DNA of 64,000 nucleotides from Scylla paramamosain (GCF_035594125.1 NC_087161.1:7516001-7580000); one strand, 5' to 3'; positions 11,359 to 23,219 are shown, numbered from the stretch's first letter. The notes: generated by a model not told the origin, from the sequence alone. A program made the numbers and translations.

Positions 11359-11886
11359 TTATTGTGTGTCGACCTTGTTGGAGCAAGAGGCACTGCATTT
11401 GCATCTGCTGTTGCATAATACAGAGTTTTTTAAACACTTGCAGCGTCTGGTCATACATGACTTAGTGCAAGAGCATTTAGCGAATCTTGAAACATTGGCA
11501 TATTTTTCACTTGTTTCCCTAAAGACAATAGTTCTACCTCCATGCCCACGTTCACGATGAATAGCATCGATCACATCGAACACATCTTCAGCGCATACGA
11601 ATCTAAGATTAGTTCCCTTTTTCTGCAATTTCTTAACGGTGATACCTTCAACTGTGACTTCAAGGATTTCATACTTTCGTAACAAACGATAGTCTTTCTG
11701 AGTCTTTTTAATGTTAACACGTTTAAGTTCATCCAAGCGATTCATAATTTGTTCGCATTCATTTCTGTACAACAAACTCGAAGTATTTGATGCCTTCTTC
11801 TCCTCAGCCGCTATCAGCTTTGAATAAAAATCAGTTTTTCTATTTTCCATTGTACAGATTTCCAGAGTATAATAAAATACACACAA
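11359..11886 (-). CDS. Truncated KRBA2-like integrase-type protein with Cys-rich tail
   Basis: The 175-residue frame has an N-terminal coiled region ('MENRKTDFYSKLIAAEEKKA' and following) and then 'KDYRLLRKYEILEV'. After that comes 'FDVIDAIHRERGHGGRTIVF', the start of the integrase H2C2 zinc-binding domain seen in KRAB-A domain-containing 2-like transposon proteins. After 'KYANVSR' the expected CxxC pair and the whole DDE/D integrase core are absent. The frame passes straight into a cysteine-rich CXC tail ('TRRCKCLKNSVLCNSRCKCS'). Full-length relatives carry that tail after the core, so an in-frame internal deletion is inferred. The product cannot catalyse integration but could still bind DNA. 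The first Met may be the one about 12 residues in. Confidence 0.7.
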   Translation of the reverse strand: MCVFYYTLEICTMENRKTDFYSKLIAAEEKKASNTSSLLYRNECEQIMNRLDELKRVNIKKTQKDYRLLRKYEILEVTVEGITVKKLQKKGTNLRFVCAEDVFDVIDAIHRERGHGGRTIVFRETSEKYANVSRFAKCSCTKSCMTRRCKCLKNSVLCNSRCKCSASCSNKVDTQ

Positions 11887-12054
11887 AGTACTGGGAGTAA
11901 CACTACGTTGGTCGTCTTCTCCTGGCTTTCAGCAGTGCCTGACTGACCACAGTATCAACAGTCAGCTCCCATTACTATTGTGGAGAGAGAGGGGGGGGGA
12001 AGAGGGGGGAGGATATTAAGTGAATGATCGACCAGGAATGAACCAGTAATTTGC

Positions 12055-12262
12055 AAAAGTGAATGACAAACCAGTAAATGAACCAATATCTCCCTTTCCC
12101 GCCTATCCTTTAGTCATCCCTTTGTCACATGCTTTTCCATTAATTTCATCACTTATCATTTCTATTTTCTACACAAGCTAACTAATCTATCTTACCTGCC
12201 CTTCGATGACGGCGCCTACACATACAAGAGTGAATGACAAACCAGTAAATGAACCAATATCA
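12055..12262. repeat. Short direct repeat inside the KRBA2-like element
   Basis: The 31-bp block beginning 'gtgaatgacaaaccagtaaa' and continuing into 'tgaaccaatat' occurs near 12,059 and again near 12,232 in the same orientation. Confidence 0.6.
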
Positions 12263-12373
12263 TAAGAGATAATTTACAGGAGAGAGTGGCAGCGAGGCCA
12301 GCAGAGATTGAACGAAGATTAACAAGGGTGACATACTCATATGAGTTCAGGGGGAAATCCAGCTGTGCGATAA

Positions 12374-12375
<2 letters not shown>

Positions 12376-12414
<39 letters not shown>

Positions 12415-12434
12415 CAAAAAGAAGTGGTTCGAAC

Positions 12435-12509
<75 letters not shown>
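12376..12509. repeat. Two (TG)n microsatellites
   Basis: TG arrays at 12,376-12,412 and 12,437-12,509, separated by 'ttcaaaaagaagtggttcgaa'-like sequence. Both lie inside the KRBA2-like element. Confidence 0.95.
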
Positions 12510-12512
<3 letters not shown>

Positions 12513-12801
12513 ATGATTAGCTGAACCTAAAATAAGGACAGTTAAGCATACTCATTGGTTATGTACTGCAACTGTAACGTTTTATCATTCCCTCGCTTTT
12601 TTTTCCATCTGGCTGCTTACTGTATGGAGATTTTGTAAACGGACCAACAAAAATACTGTTTATTTTGTAAACTGACCAAAATCTTGGTCGTTTTGCAAAA
12701 TGTTGAGAAATTTAGGTCATTTTGCAATGTGACCACGAATTTGGTCTTTTTGCATAATGACCGGCAATTTTGTAAAACGACCAATTTTCCAAAATGGCCG
12801 T

Positions 12802-12805
<4 letters not shown>

Positions 12806-12884
<79 letters not shown>
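12806..12884. repeat. (TA)n microsatellite abutting a transposon end
   Basis: About 39 TA dinucleotides beginning at the right terminus of the KRBA2-like element. Beyond it 'tgttacgaccgcaaatcttg' could be the start of another LTR or transposon, but no partner end was found. Confidence 0.95.
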
Positions 12885-12888
<4 letters not shown>

Positions 12889-13101
12889 ACGACCGCAAAT
12901 CTTGCCCCTCTTACAGCAGCCTTTATCTCAGCTTGCTTCCCCAAGTCACCACCTATGTAACTTGCTGCAAGGCTTAGTATGGGTTACAAAGTCCCTTTTG
13001 GACTCTTGCACCCTTTACACAGACGGTCATAACACCAAATTGAAAGGGTGTCACATGATTAATAATAATATCCTTTGTAATTATAATTATTTGCCTAGTT
13101 A

Positions 13102-13342
<241 letters not shown>

Positions 13343-13344
<2 letters not shown>

Positions 13345-14017
13345 ATGGAACTTTCCATAGTCCATTTATTACCAATGATAAATAATCATTAGCACCTACA
13401 TCACATTATCTAAGAATTCTTTATAGTTAATCTCTCTCTAATGTATTTTGGCATGTATTATTCTTAGCTATTAGTAGTTTTTACCTTCCCTTATTTATGT
13501 AATTAGAGAGCTATAAGAATGAATATATTCATGTACTGTGAGTGCGGATAACCCACCAATATTTCTACTGTCGGCACTTTTCAAAGGCGGTAAGTGTCCC
13601 TCGAGCTAGCTCTGGCGGTCTCTTGCCAGGCTGTAATGTTGTACCTAGCAGTAGACATCCTTTGTCCCATACACGCCACACCCTTCTCCCAGAACGCTGT
13701 ATATATATATATACCCAAGTATACATATTTTTATATGTTCACCTTTGACATTCACCTGAAAACCACAGAAACTCACCACGAGTGATTTTACCTCCAACAG
13801 AATGATAAGAAACTAACAGTATTCAGGGGTAATTGATAATTCAGCCCCACTGGAACAAAGTTGTGCTCCTATTTTCGGCTGCCACTACCTGGGATCAGCC
13901 TCCCTACACTGCCACTTCTACACAGTGTAGTGTGGACCTAAAATTCAACTCTACAAGACCATTTTGGTCTCCTGTGGTGAAATACACAAAGGTCTTCAGC
14001 CTGTTTCACTTACCTAC
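13343..14017. other. Non-coding stretch left of the gypsy LTR
   Basis: No gene recognised. It includes a short (TA)n at 13,699-13,711. The open frame beginning at 13,833 continues into the LTR below and is not a gene. Confidence 0.5.
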
Positions 14018-15044
14018 TGGAAAGGGAATATTACTACTGCCAAATCGCTCCAACAACTGGGAAAGAATCGCCCGCCACATTCTAAGAAGAGACAATTACA
14101 ACAAGCGACAAATACATATAAGGAATATAATGTTCTACAGAATACCACCCTCACAAACAACAAGACAATATCCACCCACTTCTATAGAACGCTATATCCC
14201 ATTGTTATGCAATATTATATTCAACTTCCCAGGAGACAGGCTCTGTGCCCCCCCTCACAAAATCGTATCAATAATCCTCTGTGTTTAGACTATTTAAGAG
14301 AATACTGGACCACAAAACAATGAATACACAAAATAATGAATACATTGAAGCCCACAAACAGAATAGGGAGGGTGCAGTGACCGCTCACAAACACTTCAAA
14401 ATCTTGACAGTCTGTTCTGCAAAGAAGCCATTCGGCTTATCTAACAACTCATGAGACCCAACAATCAGGCAGGCCTTTGGAGGAATCTATTTCTCACCTA
14501 TCATCAGCAGGGCTTACTGCTTTACTAGACAAATAATAAATGAATCTAATCGCCCTCTAACGGCATATTACGGCAATTTTCCAAGCCTCGACCGTGTCTT
14601 GCAATGTACACCTCCTCGAGTGAGATAGCCAACGACTGAGTGAGAAAACAGATGTGCAGGCTGCCCCACCCTGCATTGAGACCAGGGGGCACAAGGGAGG
14701 GACGCGGGATGACTCAACAAGTATACACACACCGCTCCCCACAATACGAGGCCAAATACGAAAACATTTTTAATAATTTTGCTTGCTACACTTTCCTAAA
14801 AGAGCTAGTAGCAATCTAACTGTGTTATGGTGTTCTTTACTTCATATTCTTTCGAATGATAGCACTCCCAACATGGAAGTCAAAAGGGAAGGGGGGAAAT
14901 AAAAATAAATCTTGCAGCCTATTCAACTTGTGGGGGGGGAGGTGACGACCCGCAGACCCGCCAGACTCCCGCTCCCATTCTCTTTGTCCTTCCCTTCTGT
15001 CACTTCTTCTCCTTCGCTATTTACTTCTCTCTATTTACGCCCCA
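14018..15044 (+). mobile_element. 5' LTR of Ty3/gypsy-like element
   Basis: The segment 14,018-14,330 repeats in direct orientation at about 19,115-19,440. Shared blocks include 'tattactactgccaaat', 'aggaatataatgttctac' and 'tgcaatattatattcaactt'. The 3' half (14,700-15,044) matches a separate copy at 30,650-30,980, which fixes the right end near 'ttacgccccaca'. Repeat copies on both sides of a gypsy pol gene identify it as an LTR. The exact 5' base is uncertain by a few nucleotides. Confidence 0.65.
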
Positions 15045-16410
15045 CATAATACATCCCCTCCCGAATTTGAAATTTTTGAAAAGTATAATCGAGCTTACGA
15101 AAATTTTAGGAGACAATAAATTTAACTCTGCACCTAACTAATTGGGGCAAATTACATGAAATTAAAACAGGGCGCTCACAAATCACAAAACAGAAGCTGC
15201 TACAACATTAACTAACCTTAGCCCTCCATGCTCAAACTGACGTTTCTTTCTCCTCCTCCTCCTCCAAGACTTGTCTGGTTTTCCGCCAGAACCTGTGAAC
15301 TCGCTGGCTACATTGATGTACAGGTTTTCTCCTGCAGGGTATCACATTTATAACTCTTTTCCATCAGTTACAGCTCCTCCACCTCTTCCTGTCGTGACTC
15401 CTATCTTCCCTCCATCATCTTCTCTTTGTTCTGCCTTCACTATTCCTCCATTCACTCTCATCTCTCCTGCTCTCTTTACTACACATCCCACTCCTTCTTC
15501 GGTACTTTTTCTTCACATTATACAAAAGCAAGAGTCACCAAGTAATAACATCCCTATCTCCTTGCAACACTCAGTGTACCTACTAGGGACCGTAGCCTCC
15601 TGGTGCATCATCGCGGCACTGCCAGGCATCACTCTCCCGGACTGAACAAGCTTCTCCTCTGGGCCGCCAAGCAAGTTCAACTCGCTGGCCCCTTTAACTC
15701 TCCTCACTGGAAAACACTCTGCCCACATCTCTGGGCTTTTTCTGCCCACAACTTCACTCCCAGATGTATGCTCCTGACTCCGTGGAGCCTCTGTGCCACA
15801 TCCATAAAAACTGATAAAATAAACGTGCTGCTTCCTCGGCAAAAATAAGTGACGCTTTCTGGCCGCTCTTAACAAAACAACATAGTACCTCCAGGGTGTG
15901 ACACGACCCAGCTTGCTTCTTAACGTCAGGTGCAGCAATACTATTACACCTCATTACTCCTGCCGACCACTCGATGACACAGGTGTCGCGGCAGCGAACT
16001 TTCCAGGATGCAGCACACTCATTCCTGCAGACGGAGCCAAACTCCCTCACGTGGCCATCACAAAAGAACAAACAGCAGCTCCAACATGAGCCCAGCCAAT
16101 CCACTTCTAGGCCAGCCCCACTGGTCACAACAACTGCTCCTGTGTGCATTCACTCCGCGTCAAACCCGATACCTTGTCGCTTCGAGAAGGACAGCATCTA
16201 TCAATATACACTACCCTTCTTGGGCCCAGCACCTGATAATCAATAACAACTCGGCCAAACGAAGCCCCCAACAACACTGAGGGTGCTTCCCGAGCGACAA
16301 GCAACATATCACCGGCAGCCTTACTCAGCGCTGCCTCCCGACGCGGCGCTGTAACACTCGCGTCAACGACATCGTCATAAGTCTCCCAGGAAGGAGGAAT
16401 CGGGCTAGTA
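15045..16410 (+). other. Leader / degenerate gag region of the gypsy element
   Basis: Several short overlapping frames are present (for example 15,271-15,645 and 15,974-16,280), rich in Pro and Ser, but none resembles a known protein. Its position between LTR and gag suggests the untranslated leader and decayed 5' gag. No primer-binding site could be assigned. Confidence 0.4.
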
Positions 16411-16420
16411 ACATTTTGAG

Positions 16421-16783
16421 ATGCGTGGGATGTTGGTACACGTCATCGGAATCGCAGAGGATGACAATAGTACAATGGTGGATGACATTCTTGACTGCAT
16501 CCACCCACACTTTCAACGTCAACGCAACGTGACTTTACACCATGTGAGGTTCGAGGAACGCCACCAGGGTGATGGTGAGTCATTTGATGATTCTTATGTC
16601 ATCCTAAAGGAGCTAGCTGATGACACCAAATTCTATGACTCTTGTCTGAATTCACGTTTTGGTGACCCGTATCACCTCAGGACTCGCAAACCAGTCGCTA
16701 TACAGGAAACAGTTGGCAATCGATTCTCCTCCAACGCTCCCAGACGTTTCTACGGTTGTGACGCAGTGAGGAGTTTGCTGTGA
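16421..16783 (+). pseudogene. gypsy gag-like fragment
   Basis: The frame contains 'FEERHQGDGESFDDSYVILK' followed by 'ELADDTKF' and 'CLNSRFGD'. This fits the retrotransposon gag pattern (R-x-Q-x-x-G-E-S/T-x-x-x-F/Y ... L...L...C.F) found before the zinc knuckle. No CCHC knuckle follows, and the frame ends at 16,783. It is a partial, broken gag. Confidence 0.55.
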
Positions 16784-17106
16784 AAACGGAGACTGACCTG
16801 GACAATGTTGGCAAGGTTATTTTGACAGGACGTGTCGACCACAGAGTGCGTCACGCGGCCATCAGGTGAATGGGACGAAGTGTTCAAGTTGGGATGGTAA
16901 ACAGCACGTACAAAGGCGTCAGAAGCTGTACAAAGCATGGGTCAAGGTGTACAACATTTGTGACATCACTTTGTGACATCTTTTGTGGCATCACAGTTGA
17001 TCTGTCAAAGCTCAACTAGCAAGTCCTCTGCCCTACACACCCTTTCCCATCGCCACGCTCAGCAGTGATGCAGGTTGCAAGAGGTTCTCAATACTTCTCC
17101 ACGCTG

Positions 17107-17691
17107 AACGCCATATAGGGTTATTGGCAATTACCCCTGGACGAAGTAGCGCAACCACTCACGACTTTCATCACCCCTTGGGGTTGATATAAGTTTTTCA
17201 GAGGTCCCATGGGTTTTATTTCCACAGGTGATGAATTCTGCAGATGTGGGAATGTGGGGGTGGAGGATGTTGATAATTGTGCCAAAATCGTAGACATGTT
17301 GGTGTGGGATAACGCCTTTGAGGAGCACTTGCAACATATACGCCGGATTTTGGAGCGCTTCCGGCAATACCGCTTGTCCATCTATAAGAACCAGTTCATT
17401 TTCGCCAGCTTACACTTGTCGTTTTGCGGGTTCAGCGTCTCTCGTGATGGTACACAAGCTGATCCTGCGCAGGTGAGGCCAATTGCTGAGTTCCCTGTAC
17501 CATCCAGTCTTACTGAGCTTCGGTCATTCCTTGGAAAGGCGAATCAACTAACCGATTTCTCCACAGAAGTGGCTGTGGCCGCTGATACTTTTAGATCACC
17601 AAGCTTCATTTCAGGCAGTGAAGCAAGTATTTTCCTCACCCCCTACTCTGGCTCATATCGATCTCAATTTGTCCACAGCACTGCAGACTGA
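17107..17691 (+). pseudogene. gypsy reverse transcriptase, catalytic codon lost
   Basis: Frame pieces from 17,107 encode 'GYWQLPLDEVAQPLTTFITP', then after a stop 'FFRGPMGFIS'. From 17,209 the frame continues with 'DNCAKIVDMLVWD', 'LHLSFCGFSVSRDGTQADP' and 'LRSFLGKANQLTDFS'. These are the RT palm and the connection region of Ty3/gypsy pol. The palm motif reads I-V-D-M where an active enzyme has x-V-D-D, so one Asp codon is missing. It cannot be active. Confidence 0.8.
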
Positions 17692-18141
17692 TGATTCTCG
17701 CCTCAAAGGGCTTGGCTACGCCCTTCTTTAAAAACATGGTAGTGTGTGAAAGCTTGTAGTGTGGGTTGAGATTCCTCAGTGACAACGAGACGAGGTACGC
17801 CATAGTAGAATTGGAGATGTCTGCAGTCAATGAGAAAGTGCAGGATGTATCTTCTCGGTCTGTCCCACTTTCAGCTGTTGGTTGACCACAAACCATTTGT
17901 GCCCATCTTCATCGACCAAACTTTGGACATAATCGAGAAGCCCAGGATCCGATCACTGAAGAAGAGGATGGCGCCTTACATTTTTAGCGCAGTTTGGCGT
18001 AAGGGTGCGGAACACTCTATCCCAGATGCTTTGTCACGTGACCCTGTTGACAATCCATCTGCAACAGATTTGGAGGAAGAGCTGGAGCTGGAGCTTGCGT
18101 ATCACATTCGTCAGAACTTGCGATGTGGTTGCATGTTCTGA
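17692..18141 (+). pseudogene. gypsy RNase H region
   Basis: From 17,830 the frame has 'FQLLVDHKPFVPIF' and then 'GAEHSIPDALSRDPV'. The V-D-H-K-P and I-P-D-A-L-S-R motifs mark the end of the pol RNase H domain. Upstream of 17,830 frameshifts and stops break the domain's first half. Confidence 0.75.
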
Positions 18142-19117
18142 TTCCTACGCTGACCCAGTCATCGCCGATATCCTCGAGGCCCTAGGTGGGAGTGACACAT
18201 ATCTGCTACTGCTCACGTATGTCTCCACAGGTTTCCTAATGGATAAGCAGGACGTCCCGCCGTCTCTGCGGGATTACTGGAAAATTCATGACAACCTGTC
18301 AGGGAAGGATGGGCTGGTGCTCTACGGGCCACGGTTGGTTGTCCCTGCTTCCTTTCAACGCCAGATCATCACTCGACTTTACAACTAGCACAGGAGCATC
18401 GAGGGAGCAAAGCGTCAAGTTCACCTGGTTGTGTGGTGGCCCGCCATCAACAGCGACATCGCTATCTGTGTGAAGAAATGTAAAGCGTGTCAGATGGTAC
18501 CGTCACAACAGAAGGAACTGTTGTTCTCTGATCCACCTCCGTCTCGCCTATTTGAGGACGTCTCCGCCGATCTATTCTCGCACTCTGGCAAGGACTACCT
18601 CATCTACGTTGACAGTCTATCAGGATAGCCTTGCATTGCTGAGTACGGCCCAGAAGTGTCATCACGTACTACGGCAAAGCTGCTGCGCCACATGTTTCGG
18701 GATGTGGGCGTGCCGGTCCGTCGACGCACAGATGGAGGACTCCATTTCATAAGCTCCACATTTTAGTCTTTTATAAAGCGCTGGCGTATTAATCATGTGG
18801 TGTCTTCCCCAGGCTAACCAGAGTCGAATGGTCATGCAGAAGTCTTCGTCAAAAAGGTTAAGTACCTCGTTTCCAAAGTGGGTACGACAAGTGACATGGA
18901 CAACGAGGCATTCGACAGAGGCTTGTTCACGTCCGACGACGAGTGTGATGCCAGGCACGCTGCAACAAAGGGAGGAGTCAGAGAGGTACTACAACCGCTC
19001 CCGATCACTACCGCCCCTACACATTGGTACTCAGGTGTGGGTACAGGACAGGGTTACCAAGCGCTGGAACAAGATGGGTGTCGTTGTTGGCGTAGGGAGA
19101 CATAGGTACTACTATGT
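18142..19117 (+). pseudogene. gypsy integrase (H2C2 + DDE core), broken by stops
   Basis: The pieces run in order. 'DYWKIHDNLSGKDGLVLYGP' precedes the zinc finger, which ends 'CVKKCKACQM' (18,466-18,495). The core starts with 'FEDVSADLFSHSGKDYLIYV' (18,552-18,611). A later 'RRRTDGGLHF' gives the second Asp and 'PESNGHAEVFVKK' the Glu. A C-terminal tail (19,020-19,110) ends in 'RHRYYYVKE' right at the 3' LTR. All three acidic residues are recognisable, but several stop codons and a frameshift interrupt the frame. Confidence 0.75.
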
Positions 19118-19440
19118 GAAGGAAGTATTACTACTGCCAAATTGCCCTAACAGCTGGGAAAGGATCACCGGCCACGTTCTAGGAAGGGACATTTACAACA
19201 AATGACAAACACATGTAAGGAATATAATGTTCTACGGAATACCACCATCACAAATAACAAGACAGTATCCTCCTACTTCCGTAGAACACTATCTCCCTCT
19301 GCAGTGCAATATTATATTCAACTTCCCAAGAGACAGGCCCTGATCCTCCCTCACAGAAACGACACGGCCCGGGGAAATAGAATACTTTACTACACAGTAG
19401 TATCATGGAACAAAATAACAATAAGGAAAAATTAAAGGAA
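19118..19440 (+). mobile_element. 3' LTR of the gypsy element (truncated)
   Basis: It matches the first 320 bp or so of the 5' LTR in direct orientation and begins where the integrase frame ends. The homology stops near 19,440, so about two thirds of the LTR is missing. The following 19,441-19,713 is AT-rich and unassigned. Confidence 0.65.
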
Positions 19441-19899
19441 AAAAAATGGAGAAGACAATACCATCCAAATAATAATAATCCTATGAAATATTTTTAGAGC
19501 CTAAAGGAACGGTCATGAATATAAAAATTTACCTTCTTGGTTATGTAATTTTTTTTTATATACTTTCGGAATCAGTAAAAGGCGGCCTATATAAGCCTGG
19601 GCGCGAGATTTCGGCGCCGGAACCTAACTGACATCGTTGTTCACAGGTACATTCGTCAGGATTGTCTGAAGGTGGTTCATATGAAAATAACCATTTTTGT
19701 ATCTATATATATTAATTTCACTTCATTAATTTGACTGCGCACTTGGCAAACCAATGAGATATCCCGCGCAGCGTCACGCATCGGTTCCAAGCTAACCCGC
19801 CCACAATCAACATTTACTTGCCCCTGCTTCGTGGGCGCTGGTTATTCACGGGTTCTTGGAAGAAGTCTTGTTTGGGTGAGTTTCTGCTGTTCTAGTAAT

Positions 19900-20110
19900 G
19901 TTTTTGTGAAGTGTTATGCAGCTTGCGTGATGACTTGCCAAGGCAGTCATTATTAAAGTGATGATTCGCCAAGGCGATCATCTATGTTTGGTCATACGGT
20001 TGTGTTCGTTATTAAGCATATGGCGGGCAGCAGTACGCATTACGATTTGCCAAGGCAGTTGTTAATTACGCAATGATTCGCCAAGGCGATCATTTGTGCT
20101 ATGCCTACAG
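19900..20110. repeat. Imperfect repeats in the DIRS leader
   Basis: The sequence 'tgattcgccaaggcgatcat' occurs at about 19,961 and again at about 20,074, with shorter relatives ('tgacttgccaaggcagtcat', 'cgatttgccaaggcagttgt') in between. GCCAAGGC is itself palindromic-like. The function is unknown; the repeats lie between the left ITR and gag. Confidence 0.6.
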
Positions 20111-20641
20111 TGCCCTGCTTGGGTATAATTATACGCTGCTAGTCCATTGATATTAATATTTGCTCCGGTACCTCGCCATTTAGTTTACCACGGCTCTGTT
20201 TGCGTTGCACTTCCTGGCATGCCGGAGCGGACTGGTGACATGAAATGGATGGTTCGCCACGGCCAACATCCAAGGCCCAGTTCCAAGGAACGTGGGCCTT
20301 GGGAGGTGACTTTGGAAACTGTCTTGTGACTCTCAGCAGGATCCCTCGACAAGCCAGCTGCCGCCGGCCTCAGGGGATGGTGCACAAACGACCAATGAGA
20401 AACTCGACAGACTCACCACACTTCTGAGTGGCTTCATTGAAAAATACAGTGCTGATCAGTGGCGTAGCTAGATAGTTATCATTGAGGGGGCACCTGGGGG
20501 GGCACTAGATGAACCGAACAAGCCCATACAGCTGGGGAGTTCGCTGTAGACTGAGGAGTGGGAACTTTCTTTCACTTACAGTGCCAACGCCCTCCCTAGC
20601 GTATTTTGCATCCTGACCAATGTTCATCTGAAGCCGTATGG

Positions 20642-20669
20642 ATTATTATTATTATTATTATTATTATTC
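20642..20669. repeat. (ATT)n microsatellite
   Basis: About nine ATT units just left of the solo LTR. Confidence 0.9.
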
Positions 20670-20678
20670 TAGGGGTAG

Positions 20679-21757
20679 TGTCACGATCGCTTACTTACCT
20701 GCGATCGTACGATCCCGGTTATCTCTCCAAGAAAGTGGACGTTACACTGATCCCGGAAAGTTTTAAAGGTCTGGATTTTTAAAGGCTTTGAGTGCCTACC
20801 CGACCTATCCGAAATCGCCAGAATTATCTCTCACTCTACCTTGACTCAGCACACCTGGAATTACCTCTAATACCAGATTAATGTTGGGGGGGTAGAAAAC
20901 CCGATTATTCTATGTTACAAGCATATATATTAATACTAATAATAATTCACAAACAACATGAGGTAGTACACGTTACTACATGACGTTCTCGTCACTTCCC
21001 ACATCACCAGAACCCGTTTACACCTCCACCAGTCACAGAAATATTTCCCTTCAACCGCAGGAATTTACCCGGACGCCATTACCGCGTCCCCAGACAATAA
21101 TTCCCGTATTTCACCTCCTCAAGCCTCACAGGAGATTACCATCATCACCAAAGATTACCCATAACACCATAACATCGTCCCTAAAATCACCAATACACCA
21201 CAACACCAACTTCCAAGGTTAACACCACAACCTCCACTCACAAAATGGCTGCCAGTTTGACCTATGATCCCTTCCAACAGCGTCACCGGCACAACTCAAC
21301 AACCGAATTTCAGCGGACAAGAGCTCTTGGTACCACAAAAGACTCACTAACCTGATCCTGGATATCTAGGTTATACCGCTACACCACTAATACCTCCACA
21401 AACTCACTCCATCACCAATCCACACCAAGATCCTTCCCTGAGAGACGCCTTCCCTCCACCTTTCCTCACGACCTAAGGCGCTCTGCCTTTCCCCTCCTTG
21501 GAATGTGTTGTTGCCCACTCAAGCTCCCCTCGTTTTCAACGTATTTCACCTCAATTATACTTCCTTCCTTATACATACAAAGATAGAGAGAACTTAAATT
21601 ATGAAGAGAATAATACTACATGATATAAAATGGGTAAATAAGCCTTACACTACTTATAACAATAATAAGGATAATGCCCGAATGGCAGGTAACCGGAACA
21701 CGGGGACACTAAGAAAACGTGATCCCATTCAAGGTAAACTCGGCCAATAACATGACA
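20679..21757. mobile_element. Solo LTR inside the hAT
   Basis: It begins TGTCACGATCG and ends CATGACA, giving the TG...CA ends and short inverted TGTCA/TGACA termini typical of LTRs. The 4-bp sequence GTAG lies on both sides (20,675-20,678 and 21,758-21,761), consistent with a target duplication. The interior (1,079 bp) has no pol gene. The small frame at 20,980-21,222 is proline/threonine-rich and probably spurious. The superfamily is unknown. Confidence 0.6.
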
Positions 21758-21981
21758 GTAGGATCAGATGCGTGGCGAGTACTGTAGAGTATCAATCCAG
21801 TAGCTGATGGAGAAAGAAATAAAATAGTCATGGGTAAAAATGAAATACATACATTACCACTTATACAAAAAAAAAAAAAAGAAATAACATAAATGGTACG
21901 GTAAATAAAGAAAAATGCAGAAGTTTTGAAGCATCATGCAAAGTAATGTTTTTTTGCCACCAAGGAAATGAAAATACCTGG

Positions 21982-22305
21982 CTATAGTAAAATTCTTCTG
22001 TTCTTATGATTCTCAGCAAACTTGTCAACAAATATTTCTAAATCAAGGCTGCTTTCAATTGACAAGACATCAAGATTAGCTAATCTCTCATTACCCATTG
22101 TATTTCTTAGTGTAGTTTTGATTGATTTCAGAGCAGAGAAGCTTCTCTCTGCTGAAGCTGATGACACAGGTAGTACAACAGAAATTTTGGCCAGTCTGTA
22201 GAGTTCAGGAAATGCCTCCTCACATGGACCAAGAATTCTTACTAAATATAACAGTGATTTGGGCTTTTCATTGTCACTTGAATCCTTATAGCGTCTCTCT
22301 AACAT
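21982..22305 (-). pseudogene. hAT transposase C-terminal dimerisation domain (ZMYM1-like)
   Basis: The minus-strand frame contains 'VVLPVSSASAERSFSALKSI' followed by 'KTTLRNTMGNERLANLDVLS'. This is the hAT C-terminal signature in the form typical of ZMYM1-like/TTF-type hAT transposases. The domain is intact, but the upstream middle part (22,306-22,840) is broken. Confidence 0.8.
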
Positions 22306-22840
22306 GCGCTTTGCAGAGTGCAGCTCATGGTTAAGATCTTCCTCATTAGCACGAAATGCATAAATAAGAAATCAAAAGATAAGAACTCAGTACTTTGTGG
22401 GTTCAGTGCCTGTAATGCTTTTATAAGTTGTCATTTCTGTTAACATGTGATCTAGAATAGGATAGAAGTTAATTCGTGTTGAATCCTTAACACTGAAATC
22501 AGAGTGTGTGCTCCCTGACTATTTTCCAATAGAATCAGTAACAACAAAATCCTGCAATTGTGCAGACAGTTTCGTTTCCTTGAAACTGAAGTATCAAAAC
22601 CATGAGCTGCTGTTTTTTTTTTTTTTTTTTGACTTCATCCGATAAAGCATCAAAAAGGTTGGGTCTGACCGCATCTCTTCAAGGTGGGCTCTTACAGTTT
22701 CAATTAATTATACAGCTTTTACCAGTTCAAGATTAGCCGATTATAGCAAATTTGATAACTGATTTATTTTGCCAATAATGTATGTCATAATGACTAGCTT
22801 CATAGCAAACCTGTAATTTCAGTTCCCTGGCAGGCGTATC

Positions 22841-23219
22841 TCAAAAGGGCCATTTTTTGACATTGGTCCTTCTTGTTCTCGGGCCTAGAGTTGGTAATGT
22901 TGATGTTGAACACGCTTCTGTCAGATTCTGGGTTGTGCTGTCGTGCTCAATGTTTTTTTTTTTACTTGAGTTTCCTTCCGTGAAAGCGGTTGGATCACTG
23001 GTACATTTTTCACCATCAGAAATGGATTCATCTGAACTTTCTGAAGCAATTTTTTTTTTTTTTTGCAGTCTTTCTTCCCGCCATTTCACCTCCTACGTTC
23101 AACTTGAAATAATCCTTAATGGAAGTTTTTTTGGAAGTCATTTTGCAGTTCGTGAAACAGATGAAACAATCAGGTCTCAGGAAGCAGCCTGTGACAAAAA
23201 GAAGAAAAATAAATATCAA
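22841..23219 (-). pseudogene. hAT transposase N-terminal fragment
   Basis: On the minus strand the frame from 23,219 gives 'MTSKKTSIKDYFKLN' and runs into a Lys-rich stretch. An overlapping frame (23,089-22,841) gives a Ser/Thr-rich linker. A short start followed by S-I-x-x-Y/F-F resembles the N-terminus of ZMYM1-like hAT transposases. A frameshift in an A-run separates the two pieces. Confidence 0.5.

Larger units (their letters stand above)
11071..12805 (-). mobile_element. KRBA2/Ginger-like DNA transposon, internally deleted, long TIRs
   Basis: The element starts TGTTACGGCC and ends GGCCGTAACA. The terminal inverted repeats are about 269 bp (left, 11,071-11,339) and 236 bp (right, 12,570-12,805). 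The outer 144 bp are identical as read. The left arm has an extra copy of a segment of about 52 bp. TA dinucleotides lie outside both ends, so a 'TATA' target duplication is possible. The only coding remnant is the minus-strand frame at 11,886-11,359. Long identical TIRs around a short interior indicate a recent non-autonomous derivative. Confidence 0.75.

Noticed and set aside
12885..13100. Possible LTR start 'tgttacgacc' right of the (TA)n tract
   Set aside because: No matching end or second copy found in the window.
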